Of a stretch of 64,000 nucleotides of DNA, positions 36,008 through 45,707 are shown piece by piece. Source of the DNA: Pseudomonas sp. MM213 (GTDB taxonomy: Bacteria > Pseudomonadota > Gammaproteobacteria > Pseudomonadales > Pseudomonadaceae); NCBI RefSeq assembly GCF_020423045.1, contig NZ_CP081943.1, positions 2,356,001 through 2,420,000 of the forward strand. The letters run 5' to 3'. Numbering within the stretch: position 1 is the first letter of the stretch; the number at the start of each line of letters is the position of its first letter. A model generated the notes under the pieces. The model did no database searches. It saw only the letters and a list, made by a program, of their open reading frames with translations, and was not told where the DNA came from. Both the position numbers and the translations under genes were made by a program.

Positions 36008-37024
36008 ATGAACACTTTCAGCAAAGTCTTGACCGGCACCCTTCTCGCCCTGTCCATCCACAGCGCATTCGCGGGCGACGGGGTTGAACACAACACCCAG
36101 GCGTTCCTCGATGTCCTGAATGCCGGCACCGGCAAACCGATGGAACAGCTTTCACCGAAAGATGCCCGGGCCATTTTGGTCGGCGCGCAAGCCGGGGTGA
36201 AACTGACGCTGCCAAAAGCGGACGTCAGCCAGAAGACCATTCAAGTCGACGGCCAACCGCTCAGCCTGACCATCGTCCGGCCGGCCGGGGTCAAAGGCGA
36301 GCTGCCGGTGTTCATGTTCTTCCACGGCGGCGGCTGGGTGCTGGGGGACTTCCCGACCCACGAGCGGCTGGTTCGGGATCTGGTCACGGGCTCGGGGGCG
36401 GCGGCGGTGTTCGTCAACTACACCCCATCACCGGAAGCGCATTACCCGGTGGCGATCAACCAGGCTTACGCGGCCACTAAATGGGTGGCCGAGCACGGCA
36501 AAGAGATCAACGTCGATGGCAAGCGACTGGCCGTGGCCGGTAACAGTGTCGGCGGCAACATGGCGGCCGTGGTTGCGCTGATGGCCAAAGACAAAGGCAC
36601 CCCGGCGATCAAGTTCCAGGTGCTGTTGTGGCCGGTGACCGACGCCAGCTTTGAAACGGCGTCTTACAACCAGTTTGCCGAGGGGCACTTCCTCACCAAA
36701 AACATGATGAAGTGGTTCTGGGACAACTACACCACCGACGCCAAGCAACGTAACGAGATCTACGCTTCACCGCTGCGGGCGACCACCGCACAACTCAAGG
36801 GCCTGCCACCTGCGCTGGTGCAGACGGCCGGGGCTGATGTGCTGCGCGATGAGGGTGAAGCCTATGCGCGCAAACTGGATAAGGCGGGCGTGCCGGTCAC
36901 GGCGGTGCGTTACAACGGCATGATTCACGATTATGGTTTGCTGAACGTAGTGAGCCAGGTGCCGGCGGTGCGTTCGGCGATGCTGCAAGCGTCCGAAGAA
37001 CTTAAGCAACACCTGAAGAAATAA
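36008..37024 (+). CDS. Secreted alpha/beta-hydrolase (HSL-type esterase)
   Basis: A 338-residue esterase/lipase of the hormone-sensitive-lipase group. A signal peptide (MNTFSKVLTGTLLALSIHSAFA) predicts export to the periplasm. The oxyanion HGGG is at 106-109, the nucleophile Ser180 in GNSVGGN, the acid in AGADVLRDEG (about 278) and the His in MIHDYG (about 308). GGAAACGAAC precedes the ATG. It lies 32 bp after ohr on the same strand, so induction by hydroperoxides is plausible. Confidence 0.88.
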   Translation: MNTFSKVLTGTLLALSIHSAFAGDGVEHNTQAFLDVLNAGTGKPMEQLSPKDARAILVGAQAGVKLTLPKADVSQKTIQVDGQPLSLTIVRPAGVKGELPVFMFFHGGGWVLGDFPTHERLVRDLVTGSGAAAVFVNYTPSPEAHYPVAINQAYAATKWVAEHGKEINVDGKRLAVAGNSVGGNMAAVVALMAKDKGTPAIKFQVLLWPVTDASFETASYNQFAEGHFLTKNMMKWFWDNYTTDAKQRNEIYASPLRATTAQLKGLPPALVQTAGADVLRDEGEAYARKLDKAGVPVTAVRYNGMIHDYGLLNVVSQVPAVRSAMLQASEELKQHLKK

Positions 37025-37033
37025 CACCGCTCA

Positions 37034-37117
37034 CCTGTAGGAGCCGGCTTGCTGCGGGCGGCGTTCCGACGATGGCGATTTTGAAGACGCCATCGCCAGC
37101 AAGCCGGCTCCTACAGG
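37034..37117. repeat. REP pair with inserted left arm
   Basis: GCCGGCTTGCT is interrupted by GCGGGCGGCGTTCCGAC before GATGGCG. The right arm is an intact GCCAGCAAGCCGGCTCC. The insert resembles that in the 27970/30338/35256 variants. Confidence 0.8.
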
Positions 37118-37158
37118 TTTTGCGGCGTTTTCCCAGTCAGCGTGTTTCTGGCAGGCAC

Positions 37159-37191
37159 AAAAAAGCCCGACTCAATGGTCGGGCTTTTTTA
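37159..37191. terminator. Bidirectional terminator (hydrolase / efp)
   Basis: AAAAAAGCCCGACTCAATGGTCGGGCTTTTTT lies between the convergent hydrolase and efp genes. Confidence 0.88.
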
Positions 37192-37206
37192 TTCCTGAAG
37201 CAGTGC

Positions 37207-37776
37207 TTATTTAGCACGGCCTTTGTAGGAACCGCCTTCGCGGGTATCGATCTCGATCATGTCGCCGATTTCGATGAAGTCAGCAACCGACAGTTCGGTA
37301 CCGTTCTTCAGTTTGGCAGGCTTCATTACCTTGCCGGAAGTGTCGCCGCGAGCGGAACCTTCGGTGTAGTCAACCTGACGCACGATAGTGGTCGGCAGTT
37401 CTACGGAAACCAGACGGCCTTCGAAGAAAACGGCTTCGCAAACGTCTTCCATGCCTTCTTCGATGAACGGCAGAACGGCTTCGATATCGTCAGCGTTCAG
37501 CTCGTACATGGTGTAGTCGGAAGTGTCCATGAACGTGTAGGTGTCGCCGCTGATGAAGGACAGGGTCGCTTCTTTGCGGTCGAGGATTACGTCGTCCAGT
37601 TTGTCGTCAGCGCTGTAAACGATCTCGGTCTTGTAACCGGTCAGCAGGTTTTTCAGCTTGGTCTTCATGATCGCGCTGTTACGACCGGATTTGGTGAATT
37701 CAGCTTTCTGAACCAACCATGGATCGTTTTCGAGACGGATCACGGTACCGGGTTTCAGTTCTTTACCAGTTTTCAT
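37207..37776 (-). CDS. efp: Elongation factor P
   Basis: A 189-residue EF-P that relieves ribosome stalling at polyproline stretches. Three beta-barrel domains are of normal length. The modified loop reads KSGRNSA with Arg32, the form that is rhamnosylated by EarP, rather than the Lys modified by EpmA. The earP gene lies next door, divergent or co-oriented upstream by 48 bp on the same strand. A strong terminator follows. Confidence 0.97.
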   Translation of the reverse strand: MKTGKELKPGTVIRLENDPWLVQKAEFTKSGRNSAIMKTKLKNLLTGYKTEIVYSADDKLDDVILDRKEATLSFISGDTYTFMDTSDYTMYELNADDIEAVLPFIEEGMEDVCEAVFFEGRLVSVELPTTIVRQVDYTEGSARGDTSGKVMKPAKLKNGTELSVADFIEIGDMIEIDTREGGSYKGRAK

Positions 37777-37824
37777 TGCGAATATCCGAATTTGGATGGG
37801 ATTTACAAAAATCTAGGCCGCGTA

Positions 37825-38982
37825 TCATATCCAATTTAGGTAAAACTGTACCAGCGCTGCGGCAAGATCAGCCTGCAAAGCCTGTTCCAGACACCACGCT
37901 TCGGCGTGTTTTTGCAGTTCTGGCCAGTGTTTACGGGTCGTAGCCCAATGGTCGGACATATCATGCCCGGCATTCCACTCTCGCCAAAGACCGCTGATCG
38001 CCTCGCGGGCAGGTGCAGACAGGCCTTTTGTGTAGAGCGTGAGGAAGGCTTCGAGCTTGTCCAGGTGAATGTCTTCGTCCTGCCGATAGATGTGCCAGAG
38101 CAGCGGCCGCCCTGCCCATTGCGCGCGGACAAACGAATCTTCGCCGCGCACGGCGTTGAAATCGCAGCACCAAAGCAGGTGATCGTATTGATCCTGTCGG
38201 ACGAACGGCAGCACTTGCACGGTCAATGACTCGCGCACATGCACCGCGCCAGCCGCCAAACCCTCGACACCGAGCCAACGCTCGACATCACCGAGAATCC
38301 GCCCTTCGGGCACCAGCAGATGCGTGGCCACTGGATCGGCGGCCATGACATCCAGCCAACTGGCCAGGCCGGCATTTTCGTAGGCGAACAGCGAAATCAA
38401 CTGCGCGCCTTGCGCCCGATCAATCCCTAAACCTTGCAGGAATGCGCGCTGAGCCTCGGGGTCTTGCTGAAACTGCCGACGCCGTTCCAGCAATCCGCTT
38501 TCACGCAGCAAGCCACCGGTGCCTTTTTGGAACCCCGGAAAGAAAAAGAATTTCTGCACGTTTTTGTACTTCACCGACGGCAAGCCGTGGCAGCCAACGA
38601 CCCAGTCTTCTGCGCTCAGGTAGTCGAGGTTCAACCACAGCGGCGGTTTCTCCCGCGCCGCCATGGCCTCCATGTAAGCACTCGGCAACTGGCAGGCGAA
38701 CGCGGCGATCACCACATCAGCCGCGTCAGTCGGCTGCCAGTCGGCTGTCCACTGACGCACCTCGACCCCCTCCTGCCACTGCTGTGAAAGGTTGAGATCA
38801 ATGGCTGGGCACAAACGCTCGAAGGCCCGCAAATCATCGACCCACAAACGCACGTCCATCGCATGTTCGGCCACCAATTGGCGGGCCAGGCGCCAGGTCA
38901 CACCGATGTCGCCAAAGTTATCGACCACGGTGCAAAAAATATCCCAGCGCCTGCGGTTTTTCATTTGAGGCATTTCAGGCAT
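37825..38982 (-). CDS. earP: EF-P arginine rhamnosyltransferase EarP
   Basis: A 385-residue inverting glycosyltransferase (DUF2331) that moves rhamnose from dTDP-beta-L-rhamnose to Arg32 of EF-P. The family N-terminus WDIFCTVVDNFGDIGVTWRLARQL contains the catalytic Asp, and PFVRQDQYDHLLWCCDFNAVRGEDSFVRAQWAGRP the nucleotide-sugar-binding end with its ExF/Asp residues. ATG 38982 has GGAG 6 nt upstream. It is adjacent to efp on the same strand, the order found across Pseudomonas. Confidence 0.95.
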   Translation of the reverse strand: MPEMPQMKNRRRWDIFCTVVDNFGDIGVTWRLARQLVAEHAMDVRLWVDDLRAFERLCPAIDLNLSQQWQEGVEVRQWTADWQPTDAADVVIAAFACQLPSAYMEAMAAREKPPLWLNLDYLSAEDWVVGCHGLPSVKYKNVQKFFFFPGFQKGTGGLLRESGLLERRRQFQQDPEAQRAFLQGLGIDRAQGAQLISLFAYENAGLASWLDVMAADPVATHLLVPEGRILGDVERWLGVEGLAAGAVHVRESLTVQVLPFVRQDQYDHLLWCCDFNAVRGEDSFVRAQWAGRPLLWHIYRQDEDIHLDKLEAFLTLYTKGLSAPAREAISGLWREWNAGHDMSDHWATTRKHWPELQKHAEAWCLEQALQADLAAALVQFYLNWI

Positions 38983-39106
38983 TCCAGGCTCCCGTTGGCA
39001 AAGGCGCCGATTGTCCGCATAAATTACCCCGTGCAGAAGAGCCGACGGCGATTAATCTTCATGCGACAATCGCCACTCGCCCGCGACCACCCGCCAGGAG
39101 GCAGTC

Positions 39107-39517
39107 ATGCCCTACCGTCCCAATCCGCGCCGCCGCTTGCCGATCCAGCTTAATGCCCTGCAACTGACGGGCAGTATCGCCCTCGGATTGTGGCTGGGTT
39201 TCCTCGCGATCGCACTGACCTGCTGGCTCGCCTCGCGCCTGTTGTTCAGCGAGCAACTGGCGCCCGTCGCGCAAGCGGTGGAGCAATTGGCCAAGCCGCC
39301 GGTAGTGGTGCAACCGGTGCCGGACATTCCGCCGCAGAGCCCGATGTTCCAGCAGTACGAAGAGAACCTGCGCAAGAACGAACAGGCACAACGGCTGGAT
39401 CAGGCGCGCAGCAGCAACCGCAATCTGTCGAACCCCAATTGCCAGTTCTGGCTGCAACAGGACCGCACCGCACCGAGCGAAAAAAGCCGCGCCAATGTCC
39501 TGCAATTCTGCGATTGA
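39107..39517 (+). CDS. Single-pass membrane protein, hypothetical
   Basis: A 136-residue protein with one membrane helix (SIALGLWLGFLAIALTCWLASRLLF, about 23-47), then a Pro-rich stretch (KPPVVVQPVPDIPPQSP) and a soluble tail containing NPNCQFWLQQ and a C-terminal Cys-Asp. AGGAGG precedes the ATG by 6 nt. It is followed by the next gene after only 2 nt, so the pair forms an operon. I recognise no named family. Confidence 0.75.
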   Translation: MPYRPNPRRRLPIQLNALQLTGSIALGLWLGFLAIALTCWLASRLLFSEQLAPVAQAVEQLAKPPVVVQPVPDIPPQSPMFQQYEENLRKNEQAQRLDQARSSNRNLSNPNCQFWLQQDRTAPSEKSRANVLQFCD

Positions 39518-39519
39518 TC

Positions 39520-40002
39520 ATGAATAAGCAAACCGTCCACCAACTGATTATCGACAAGCTGCGGATCGATCTCGACATTGCCGAGCGTGCCGCGCAAACC
39601 GCTTACGAAACGGCGACCCACGAAGAAAACGTCGCCGAAAACAAGTACGACACCCTGGGCCTGGAGGCGTCATATCTGGCAGCCGGGCAGGCAAAGCGCG
39701 TGGAGGAAATCAGGCAGTCACTGACGCTGTGCCAGAACCTGACGCTGCGGCCTTATGACGATCAGCGCGGCATCGAAGTCGGCGCCCTGCTCGGTCTTGA
39801 AGACGAAAAGGGACGTGAGCAATGGCTGTTCCTGGCGCCCGACGCGGCGGGTTTGAAGGTCGATCTGGTGGGGCAATGGATTACCGTCATCACCCCTCGC
39901 TCGCCGCTGGGCAAAAGCCTGCTGGGCAAGTTCGAGGGGGACGAGGTGGAGATTCTGGTGGCGGGTGCTCGGCAACAGTTTTCTGTTACCGAGGTGGTTT
40001 AG
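39520..40002 (+). CDS. GreA/GreB C-terminal-domain-like protein
   Basis: A 160-residue protein. The N-terminal part (LIIDKLRIDLDIAERAAQTAYETA...) is helical and coiled-coil-like. The C-terminal half (about 85-155) ends ITVITPRSPLGKSLLGKFEGDEVEI, strongly like the FKBP-fold end of GreA/GreB transcript cleavage factors. The acidic tip loop of GreA is not evident, so it may bind RNA polymerase in another way, as Gfh/Rnk-type proteins do. ATG 39520 sits 2 nt after the upstream stop. True GreB is at 53228. Confidence 0.7.
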   Translation: MNKQTVHQLIIDKLRIDLDIAERAAQTAYETATHEENVAENKYDTLGLEASYLAAGQAKRVEEIRQSLTLCQNLTLRPYDDQRGIEVGALLGLEDEKGREQWLFLAPDAAGLKVDLVGQWITVITPRSPLGKSLLGKFEGDEVEILVAGARQQFSVTEVV

Positions 40003-40009
40003 CGGGAGA

Positions 40010-40993
<984 letters not shown>

Positions 40994-41097
40994 TCAAAGC
41001 AAGTAGACGCCACGGGCATCAGCGACGGTATATAACTATATTAATGGTTTGAAGAATAAATCTAGAACTTTTTTATCAAACTGCCACTATTCGTGGA

Positions 41098-41601
41098 CTA
41101 GCGGTCCCCTTGGCGACGGCGTTCCACCAGCGGCACCAGATAGACCGGGACCCGAGCCAACTGCAACACCCGCGCTGCGGTCCGCCCCAAAGGCGTTTCC
41201 GCGCCAGCACCATGGCTATGACTACCTACGATCAACAAATCCACGGAGAGTTTCTGCGCCTGTTCGAGAATCACCTGCGACGGATCACCCTGAAGCACCC
41301 GCACCGCTTGTATCCGCTCCAGATCCTGCTCCCCTTCATCCCCCAGTTCTTCACGAAAACTGTCGAGCACGCGCTGCTCGATATTGGCGATCACGGTGTT
41401 CAGGCCCTGACTGTGAAACTCGTTCAGCGCCTGCTCATCGAGGTAACTCTGAAGCACCGATTCGGCAAACAGCCCCATGGGTTCAACCGCGTGCACCACA
41501 TACAGGTCGGCATTGAATGTTCGAGCCAGCTCCAGGGCATGCTGCATCACCAAAGGGGCGTACAGGCCGAGGTCAGTGGCATAGAGCATCGAACGAATCA
41601 T
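41098..41601 (-). CDS. Universal stress protein (UspA family)
   Basis: A 167-residue single-domain Usp. The ATP-binding signature GX2GX9GS-like region is seen as LLIVGSHSHGAGAETPLGRTAARVLQLARVPVYLVP; the N-terminal strand SMLYATDLGLYAPLVMQHALELA is typical. The neighbours cysB and the nucleotidase match the P. aeruginosa arrangement. It is separated from the nucleotidase upstream by 94 bp on the same strand. The role, stress survival by ATP- or partner-binding, is only family-level knowledge. Confidence 0.88.
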   Translation of the reverse strand: MIRSMLYATDLGLYAPLVMQHALELARTFNADLYVVHAVEPMGLFAESVLQSYLDEQALNEFHSQGLNTVIANIEQRVLDSFREELGDEGEQDLERIQAVRVLQGDPSQVILEQAQKLSVDLLIVGSHSHGAGAETPLGRTAARVLQLARVPVYLVPLVERRRQGDR

Positions 41602-41695
41602 ATGACCTCCTCGAGTGCCAACATGGCGGAGATTGATTCAGCTTAGCAGTGCCTTGGCGAGTGCGACGTCCCGCGTAACGCGTTGAACGGCGGGC

Positions 41696-42601
41696 TTAAA
41701 CCTTTTGCTCATTGCTTATGCCATGCGGCACATGGCCGGTAGCGACCACCTCGCGAGCCAACTCGCAATGGCCGGCCTGATCGTCGAAAAACACGTCAGC
41801 GGCAAAGGCTTCAAGGAAAGCGGACTTGGTCAAGCCACCCAGAAACAGCGATTCGTCCAAGCGAATATCCCACTCGCGCAGGGTCCGAATCACCCGTTCA
41901 TGAGCCGGTGCGGAACGCGCGGTGACCAGCGCGGTACGGATCGGACAGTCGTCCTCCGGGAACTCGCGCTGCAACAGATTGAGCGCCGCGAGAAAGCCTT
42001 TGAACGGCCCACCGCGCAGGGGTTCGCGGGCGCTTTCGCGTTCGCTGGCCTGGAACGCTTCAAGGCCGCCCGCCTGATAAACCCGCTCCGACTCGTCGGA
42101 AAACAGCACGGCGTCACCGTCGAAGGCAATCCGCAACTCATCGCTGGCCGCACGGCTGGCGCCGCCCGACAGAATGGTCGCCGCCGCGAACCCGGCATCC
42201 AGTGCGCTGCGCACGTCTTCGGCATGGGTCGAGAGGAACAGGTCGCAGCCAAACGCCTTGAGGTACGGATAGGGACTGCGCCCGCCGACAAATGCCGCGC
42301 GCGAAATCGCCAGCCCGTAATGGTGAATCGAGTTGAACACCCGCAGCCCGGTGTCGGCGCTGTTGCGCGACACCAGGATCACCTCGACCCTGGCCCGGCC
42401 GAGGCTGGCGTTCAGGTTCAGGAGTTTTTCAACGAGAGGGAATGCGTCGCCGGGCTCGAGGATTTCGTCTTCGTGTTCGATCTGATATTGCCGATAGGCC
42501 TCGACGCCGCTCGACAGATAAACCTTGTGGCTTTCGCTCAGGTCGAACAGCGCACGCGAAGAAATCGCCAGTACCAGTTTGTCGTCAATCGTCTTTGCCA
42601 T
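41696..42601 (-). CDS. 5-prime-nucleotidase (NT5C1-like)
   Basis: A 301-residue member of the cytosolic 5-prime-nucleotidase family related to vertebrate cN-I. Typical blocks are KLVLAISSRALFDLSESHKVY, RVEVILVSRNSADTGLRVFNSIHHYGL, FLSTHAEDVRSALDAGFAAATIL and FDGDAVLFSDESE with the catalytic Asp pair of the HAD-like fold. It should release nucleosides from AMP/IMP-like nucleotides. It is 25 bp downstream of the ketopantoate reductase gene and probably co-transcribed with it. Confidence 0.88.
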   Translation of the reverse strand: MAKTIDDKLVLAISSRALFDLSESHKVYLSSGVEAYRQYQIEHEDEILEPGDAFPLVEKLLNLNASLGRARVEVILVSRNSADTGLRVFNSIHHYGLAISRAAFVGGRSPYPYLKAFGCDLFLSTHAEDVRSALDAGFAAATILSGGASRAASDELRIAFDGDAVLFSDESERVYQAGGLEAFQASERESAREPLRGGPFKGFLAALNLLQREFPEDDCPIRTALVTARSAPAHERVIRTLREWDIRLDESLFLGGLTKSAFLEAFAADVFFDDQAGHCELAREVVATGHVPHGISNEQKV

Positions 42602-42626
42602 GCCCTTCCCCCTCGGGTTGATCGAC

Positions 42627-43583
42627 TCAGGTGTTGCGTCGATCGATAAAACTCAAACTGCGATACAACGCGTCGATTCGCGGCAATTCGCACCCGGCAG
42701 CCTTGGCCACCGCCAGTGGCCGGGCGTAAATGGCCGCCAGTTCCAGCGGTCGCTTGTGCAAAAAGTCGTGGTGCATGCTCGGCCAGTAGTCCGGCATTTT
42801 CTCGGTCATCATGAACAGATAATCGGCATAACCGGCCGGCATGTCGTGACCGCAGGCCTTCGCGCCCCGGACCACTTCGGCCATCAAGGCCTTGATCAGT
42901 TCGCGGCTGTCGGCGTCGGCCATCAACGCTGTGGTGCCCGCCCCAAGCAGAACCGAGAGGCCGTTGTAAGGAATATTCCAGACCAGTTTTTGCCAGCGCG
43001 CCTGTTGCAGGTTCGCCATGGCCTGGGAATCGATGCCGGCGCTGCGGAACAACCCGGCGCCCTCCTCGACAATCGCCATGCGCGCCTGCTCATCGCCAGC
43101 GGGGCCACTGTGGTAGCCGACGTTCACAGCGCCGAGGGCCTGATGGGTGATCGCGCCCGGGCCGGTGCGATGCACGCAGATCAGACAAAGCCCGCCGAGC
43201 AGGTGCAGCGTATCGGGAAGCAATGCCCGCAGACTGTCTTCGACGTCCAGGCCATTTTGCAGCAGCAATACCTTGGCATTCGGCGCTGCGGCTTGAATGA
43301 TCGCCGGCGCCAGACCGGCATTGCTGGTGGTCTTGGCGCCCACCAGCAACCAGTCGCAGGGCGGCATGTCTTCGGCCGACGAATAGGCCTGAACCGGATT
43401 CAACGTCAGTGCGCCGTGCGGTGCACTGTCGACGTGAAGTCCGTGCTCGGCCACCGCCGAAAACTCGCTGCGCAGCAGAAAGTGCACATCGAAGCCGGCA
43501 CGCGCCAGCATGACCCCGTAAAACCCGCCGATCGCACCGGTTCCGATAATACCGATGGTCGGTTTGGCAACTGCAGCCGTCAT
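42627..43583 (-). CDS. 2-dehydropantoate 2-reductase family protein
   Basis: A 318-residue KPR/PanE-type reductase. The NADPH-binding IGIIGTGAIGGFYGVMLARAG is at 10-30, LLQNGLDVED in the middle, and the C-terminal helical domain carries WQKLVWNIPYNGLSVLLG with the catalytic Lys. Such proteins reduce ketopantoate for coenzyme A synthesis, but Pseudomonas genomes hold several paralogues, so panE itself is not certain. Its start overlaps the stop of the thioredoxin-like gene by 4 nt. Confidence 0.85.
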   Translation of the reverse strand: MTAAVAKPTIGIIGTGAIGGFYGVMLARAGFDVHFLLRSEFSAVAEHGLHVDSAPHGALTLNPVQAYSSAEDMPPCDWLLVGAKTTSNAGLAPAIIQAAAPNAKVLLLQNGLDVEDSLRALLPDTLHLLGGLCLICVHRTGPGAITHQALGAVNVGYHSGPAGDEQARMAIVEEGAGLFRSAGIDSQAMANLQQARWQKLVWNIPYNGLSVLLGAGTTALMADADSRELIKALMAEVVRGAKACGHDMPAGYADYLFMMTEKMPDYWPSMHHDFLHKRPLELAAIYARPLAVAKAAGCELPRIDALYRSLSFIDRRNT

Positions 43584-43915
43584 GGCAACTCCTCTGCTGT
43601 TCTCGTCAACGCCTGACCTACGGCCTCATTCAGCTCGGTAGCGGTCAGGCGTGATTTTAGTGCCCCGAAGAACTCACCGTCGCGCACCACAAACAGCGCC
43701 GGCAAATGAAAGACCTGATAGCGCTCGACCACCCCGCCGTTGTCCCCGGCATCGATCCAGCACAAGCGATCGACATCCAGATCGAGCCTGGGCAATTGCT
43801 CTCGGGCAAAACGGCAACTGGCGCAGCCGACGCTGGTAAAAACAACCAGCGAAACGCCGCTCATCGCCAGCAACCGTTGGTCGGCGTCGAAATCGGTCAG
43901 TGCCAATTCGACCAC
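43580..43915 (-). CDS. Thioredoxin-like protein, CxxC
   Basis: A thioredoxin-fold protein of about 111 residues with active-site CASC in SLVVFTSVGCASCRFAREQLP, then DRLCWIDAGDNGGVVERYQVFHLPALFVVRDG containing the cis-Pro. No signal peptide, so it is cytoplasmic. The start is uncertain: ATG 43966 would give 128 residues but would overlap the divergent PilZ gene and adds residues without family character. GTG 43915 avoids this. The stop overlaps the reductase start (ATGA), indicating an operon. Confidence 0.7.
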   Translation of the reverse strand: MVELALTDFDADQRLLAMSGVSLVVFTSVGCASCRFAREQLPRLDLDVDRLCWIDAGDNGGVVERYQVFHLPALFVVRDGEFFGALKSRLTATELNEAVGQALTRTAEELP

Positions 43916-43931
43916 TATACTGGGGGAAACA

Positions 43932-44408
43932 ATGTCAGATGGCCGACACATGGAGTCCGTGCTCATGGGACGTTTTATTCCTCATCCTGACGATGTACCC
44001 GTCGAATTAACGTTGCTAAAACCTGAGTGTATTTCACGGCAACAGCTGCACACTATCAGCCTCGGGGGCATGGCTTGCAATTACCACCGCGCCTGGCGTC
44101 ACGGTACCGCGCTGGAAGTACGCATGCCGACCTTGAACCCCGATATGCGTTTTCTGGGCTACGTGGCCTGGTGCTTGCGACGCAAGCGCGGCTACCTGGT
44201 AGGCATTGCCTTTGTTGACGAGCAGATGATGTTCAGTGCCCGAATGGGCGAACAGGTGTGCCAGATCGAGCGCTACTGTCGCCTGCATGACGCCCACGAC
44301 GACCTGCAGGAAACCCAGGCGCTGGCCCTCGAATGGGTCCAGCAGCACGCCGACGAGTTCTCCCACGACACGGTTCGCAAGGCATTTGCGCAGGCGGTGC
44401 TGGATTAA
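43932..44408 (+). CDS. PilZ-domain protein
   Basis: A protein of about 158 residues resembling PilZ-domain proteins (HTISLGGMACNYHRAWRHGTALEVRMPTL, FLGYVAWCLRRKRGYLVGIAFVDE). The strong c-di-GMP motif RxxxR...DxSxxG is degenerate: TISLGG replaces D/NxSxxG and no clear RxxxR precedes it, so binding is doubtful. ATG 43932 follows GGGGGAAACA. ATG 43965 (MGRFIPHP) with GGAG upstream is an alternative start. It is divergent from the thioredoxin-like gene. Confidence 0.75.
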   Translation: MSDGRHMESVLMGRFIPHPDDVPVELTLLKPECISRQQLHTISLGGMACNYHRAWRHGTALEVRMPTLNPDMRFLGYVAWCLRRKRGYLVGIAFVDEQMMFSARMGEQVCQIERYCRLHDAHDDLQETQALALEWVQQHADEFSHDTVRKAFAQAVLD

Positions 44409-44570
44409 GGGACGTCATCAATTCGTTGCGAATGGCCCTTAAACCGCTGTCTGCCCATTGTCGAGCCACGGTGTAACGCGCTAAGGTTCCGCTCCCCGAC
44501 GCGCTTAATTTGCTGTGCTCCGCCGCGCGGGTTCGCTGGCGGCCGGCACCCGTGACCTGACGAGTAAACG

Positions 44571-45647
44571 ATGGCTGATTTACCGATCAACGACCTAAAC
44601 GTCGCCTCCAACGAGACGCTGATCACTCCTGACCAGCTCAAGCGTGATATCCCTCTGAGCGACGCTGCCCTGCGCACCGTCACCAAGGGTCGCGAAGTCA
44701 TTCGCAACATTCTTGATGGCACCGACCACCGCCTGTTTGTCGTCATCGGGCCGTGCTCGATCCACGACATCAAGGCTGCCCACGAATACGCCGAGCGCCT
44801 GAAAGTGCTGGCCGCGGAAGTGTCCGATACGCTGTATCTGGTCATGCGCGTGTATTTCGAGAAGCCACGCACCACCGTCGGCTGGAAAGGCTTGATCAAC
44901 GACCCGTACCTGGACGACTCCTTCAAGATTCAGGACGGTCTGCACATTGGTCGTCAGTTGCTGCTGGATCTGGCCGAAATGGGCCTGCCGACCGCGACCG
45001 AAGCCCTTGACCCGATCTCTCCGCAATATTTGCAGGACCTGATCAGCTGGTCGGCCATCGGCGCGCGCACCACCGAATCCCAGACTCACCGTGAGATGGC
45101 TTCCGGCCTGTCCTCGGCGGTCGGCTTCAAGAACGGCACCGACGGCGGCCTGACCGTAGCGATCAACGCCCTGCAATCGGTTTCCAGCCCGCATCGTTTC
45201 CTGGGGATCAACCAGGAAGGTGGCGTGTCGATCGTTACCACCAAGGGCAATGCCTACGGTCACGTGGTGCTGCGCGGCGGCAACGGCAAGCCGAACTACG
45301 ATTCGGTCAGCGTCGCACTGTGCGAACAAGCGCTGAACAAGGCGAAGATCAAGCCGAACATCATGGTCGACTGCAGCCACGCCAACTCCAACAAGGACCC
45401 GGCCCTGCAACCGCTGGTGATGGAGAACGTCGCCAACCAGATCCTCGAAGGCAACCGTTCGATCATCGGCCTGATGGTCGAAAGTCATCTGAACTGGGGC
45501 TGCCAGGCGATCCCGAAAGACCTCGCCGACCTGCAATACGGCGTGTCGATCACCGATGCCTGCATCGACTGGTCCGCCACCGAAAACACCTTGCGCAGCA
45601 TGCACGCCAAGCTCAAGGATGTGCTGCCTAAACGTGATCGCACCTGA
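44571..45647 (+). CDS. aroF: Class I DAHP synthase
   Basis: A 358-residue AroF/G/H-type enzyme for the first shikimate step. The markers are FVVIGPCSIHD (about 57-67, metal Cys), RVYFEKPRTTVGWKGLINDP, SWSAIGARTTESQTHREMASGLS, GGNGKPNY, and MVDCSHANSNKD with the metal-binding His. The N-terminal extension that forms the amino-acid effector site is present. The nearest P. aeruginosa counterpart is the Tyr-responsive enzyme beside the cysB region, but the effector is not readable here. A strong terminator follows. Confidence 0.93.
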   Translation: MADLPINDLNVASNETLITPDQLKRDIPLSDAALRTVTKGREVIRNILDGTDHRLFVVIGPCSIHDIKAAHEYAERLKVLAAEVSDTLYLVMRVYFEKPRTTVGWKGLINDPYLDDSFKIQDGLHIGRQLLLDLAEMGLPTATEALDPISPQYLQDLISWSAIGARTTESQTHREMASGLSSAVGFKNGTDGGLTVAINALQSVSSPHRFLGINQEGGVSIVTTKGNAYGHVVLRGGNGKPNYDSVSVALCEQALNKAKIKPNIMVDCSHANSNKDPALQPLVMENVANQILEGNRSIIGLMVESHLNWGCQAIPKDLADLQYGVSITDACIDWSATENTLRSMHAKLKDVLPKRDRT

Positions 45648-45664
45648 TCACTGTTCAGCGCACA

Positions 45665-45697
45665 CAAAAACGCCGGGCTTAACCCGGCGTTTTTTTA
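45665..45697. terminator. Bidirectional terminator (DAHP synthase / GNAT)
   Basis: AAAAACGCCGGG-CTTAA-CCCGGCGTTTTTTT lies between the convergent genes. Confidence 0.88.
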
Positions 45698-45707
45698 TGC
45701 GTTCGTT

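Noticed and set aside
42525..43616. A 363-codon open frame on the plus strand
   Set aside because: Antisense to the ketopantoate reductase gene; composition is His/Gln/Arg-rich as typical for shadow frames.
43916..43966. N-terminal extension of the thioredoxin-like protein to ATG 43966
   Set aside because: It would overlap the divergent PilZ gene and adds residues without thioredoxin character.
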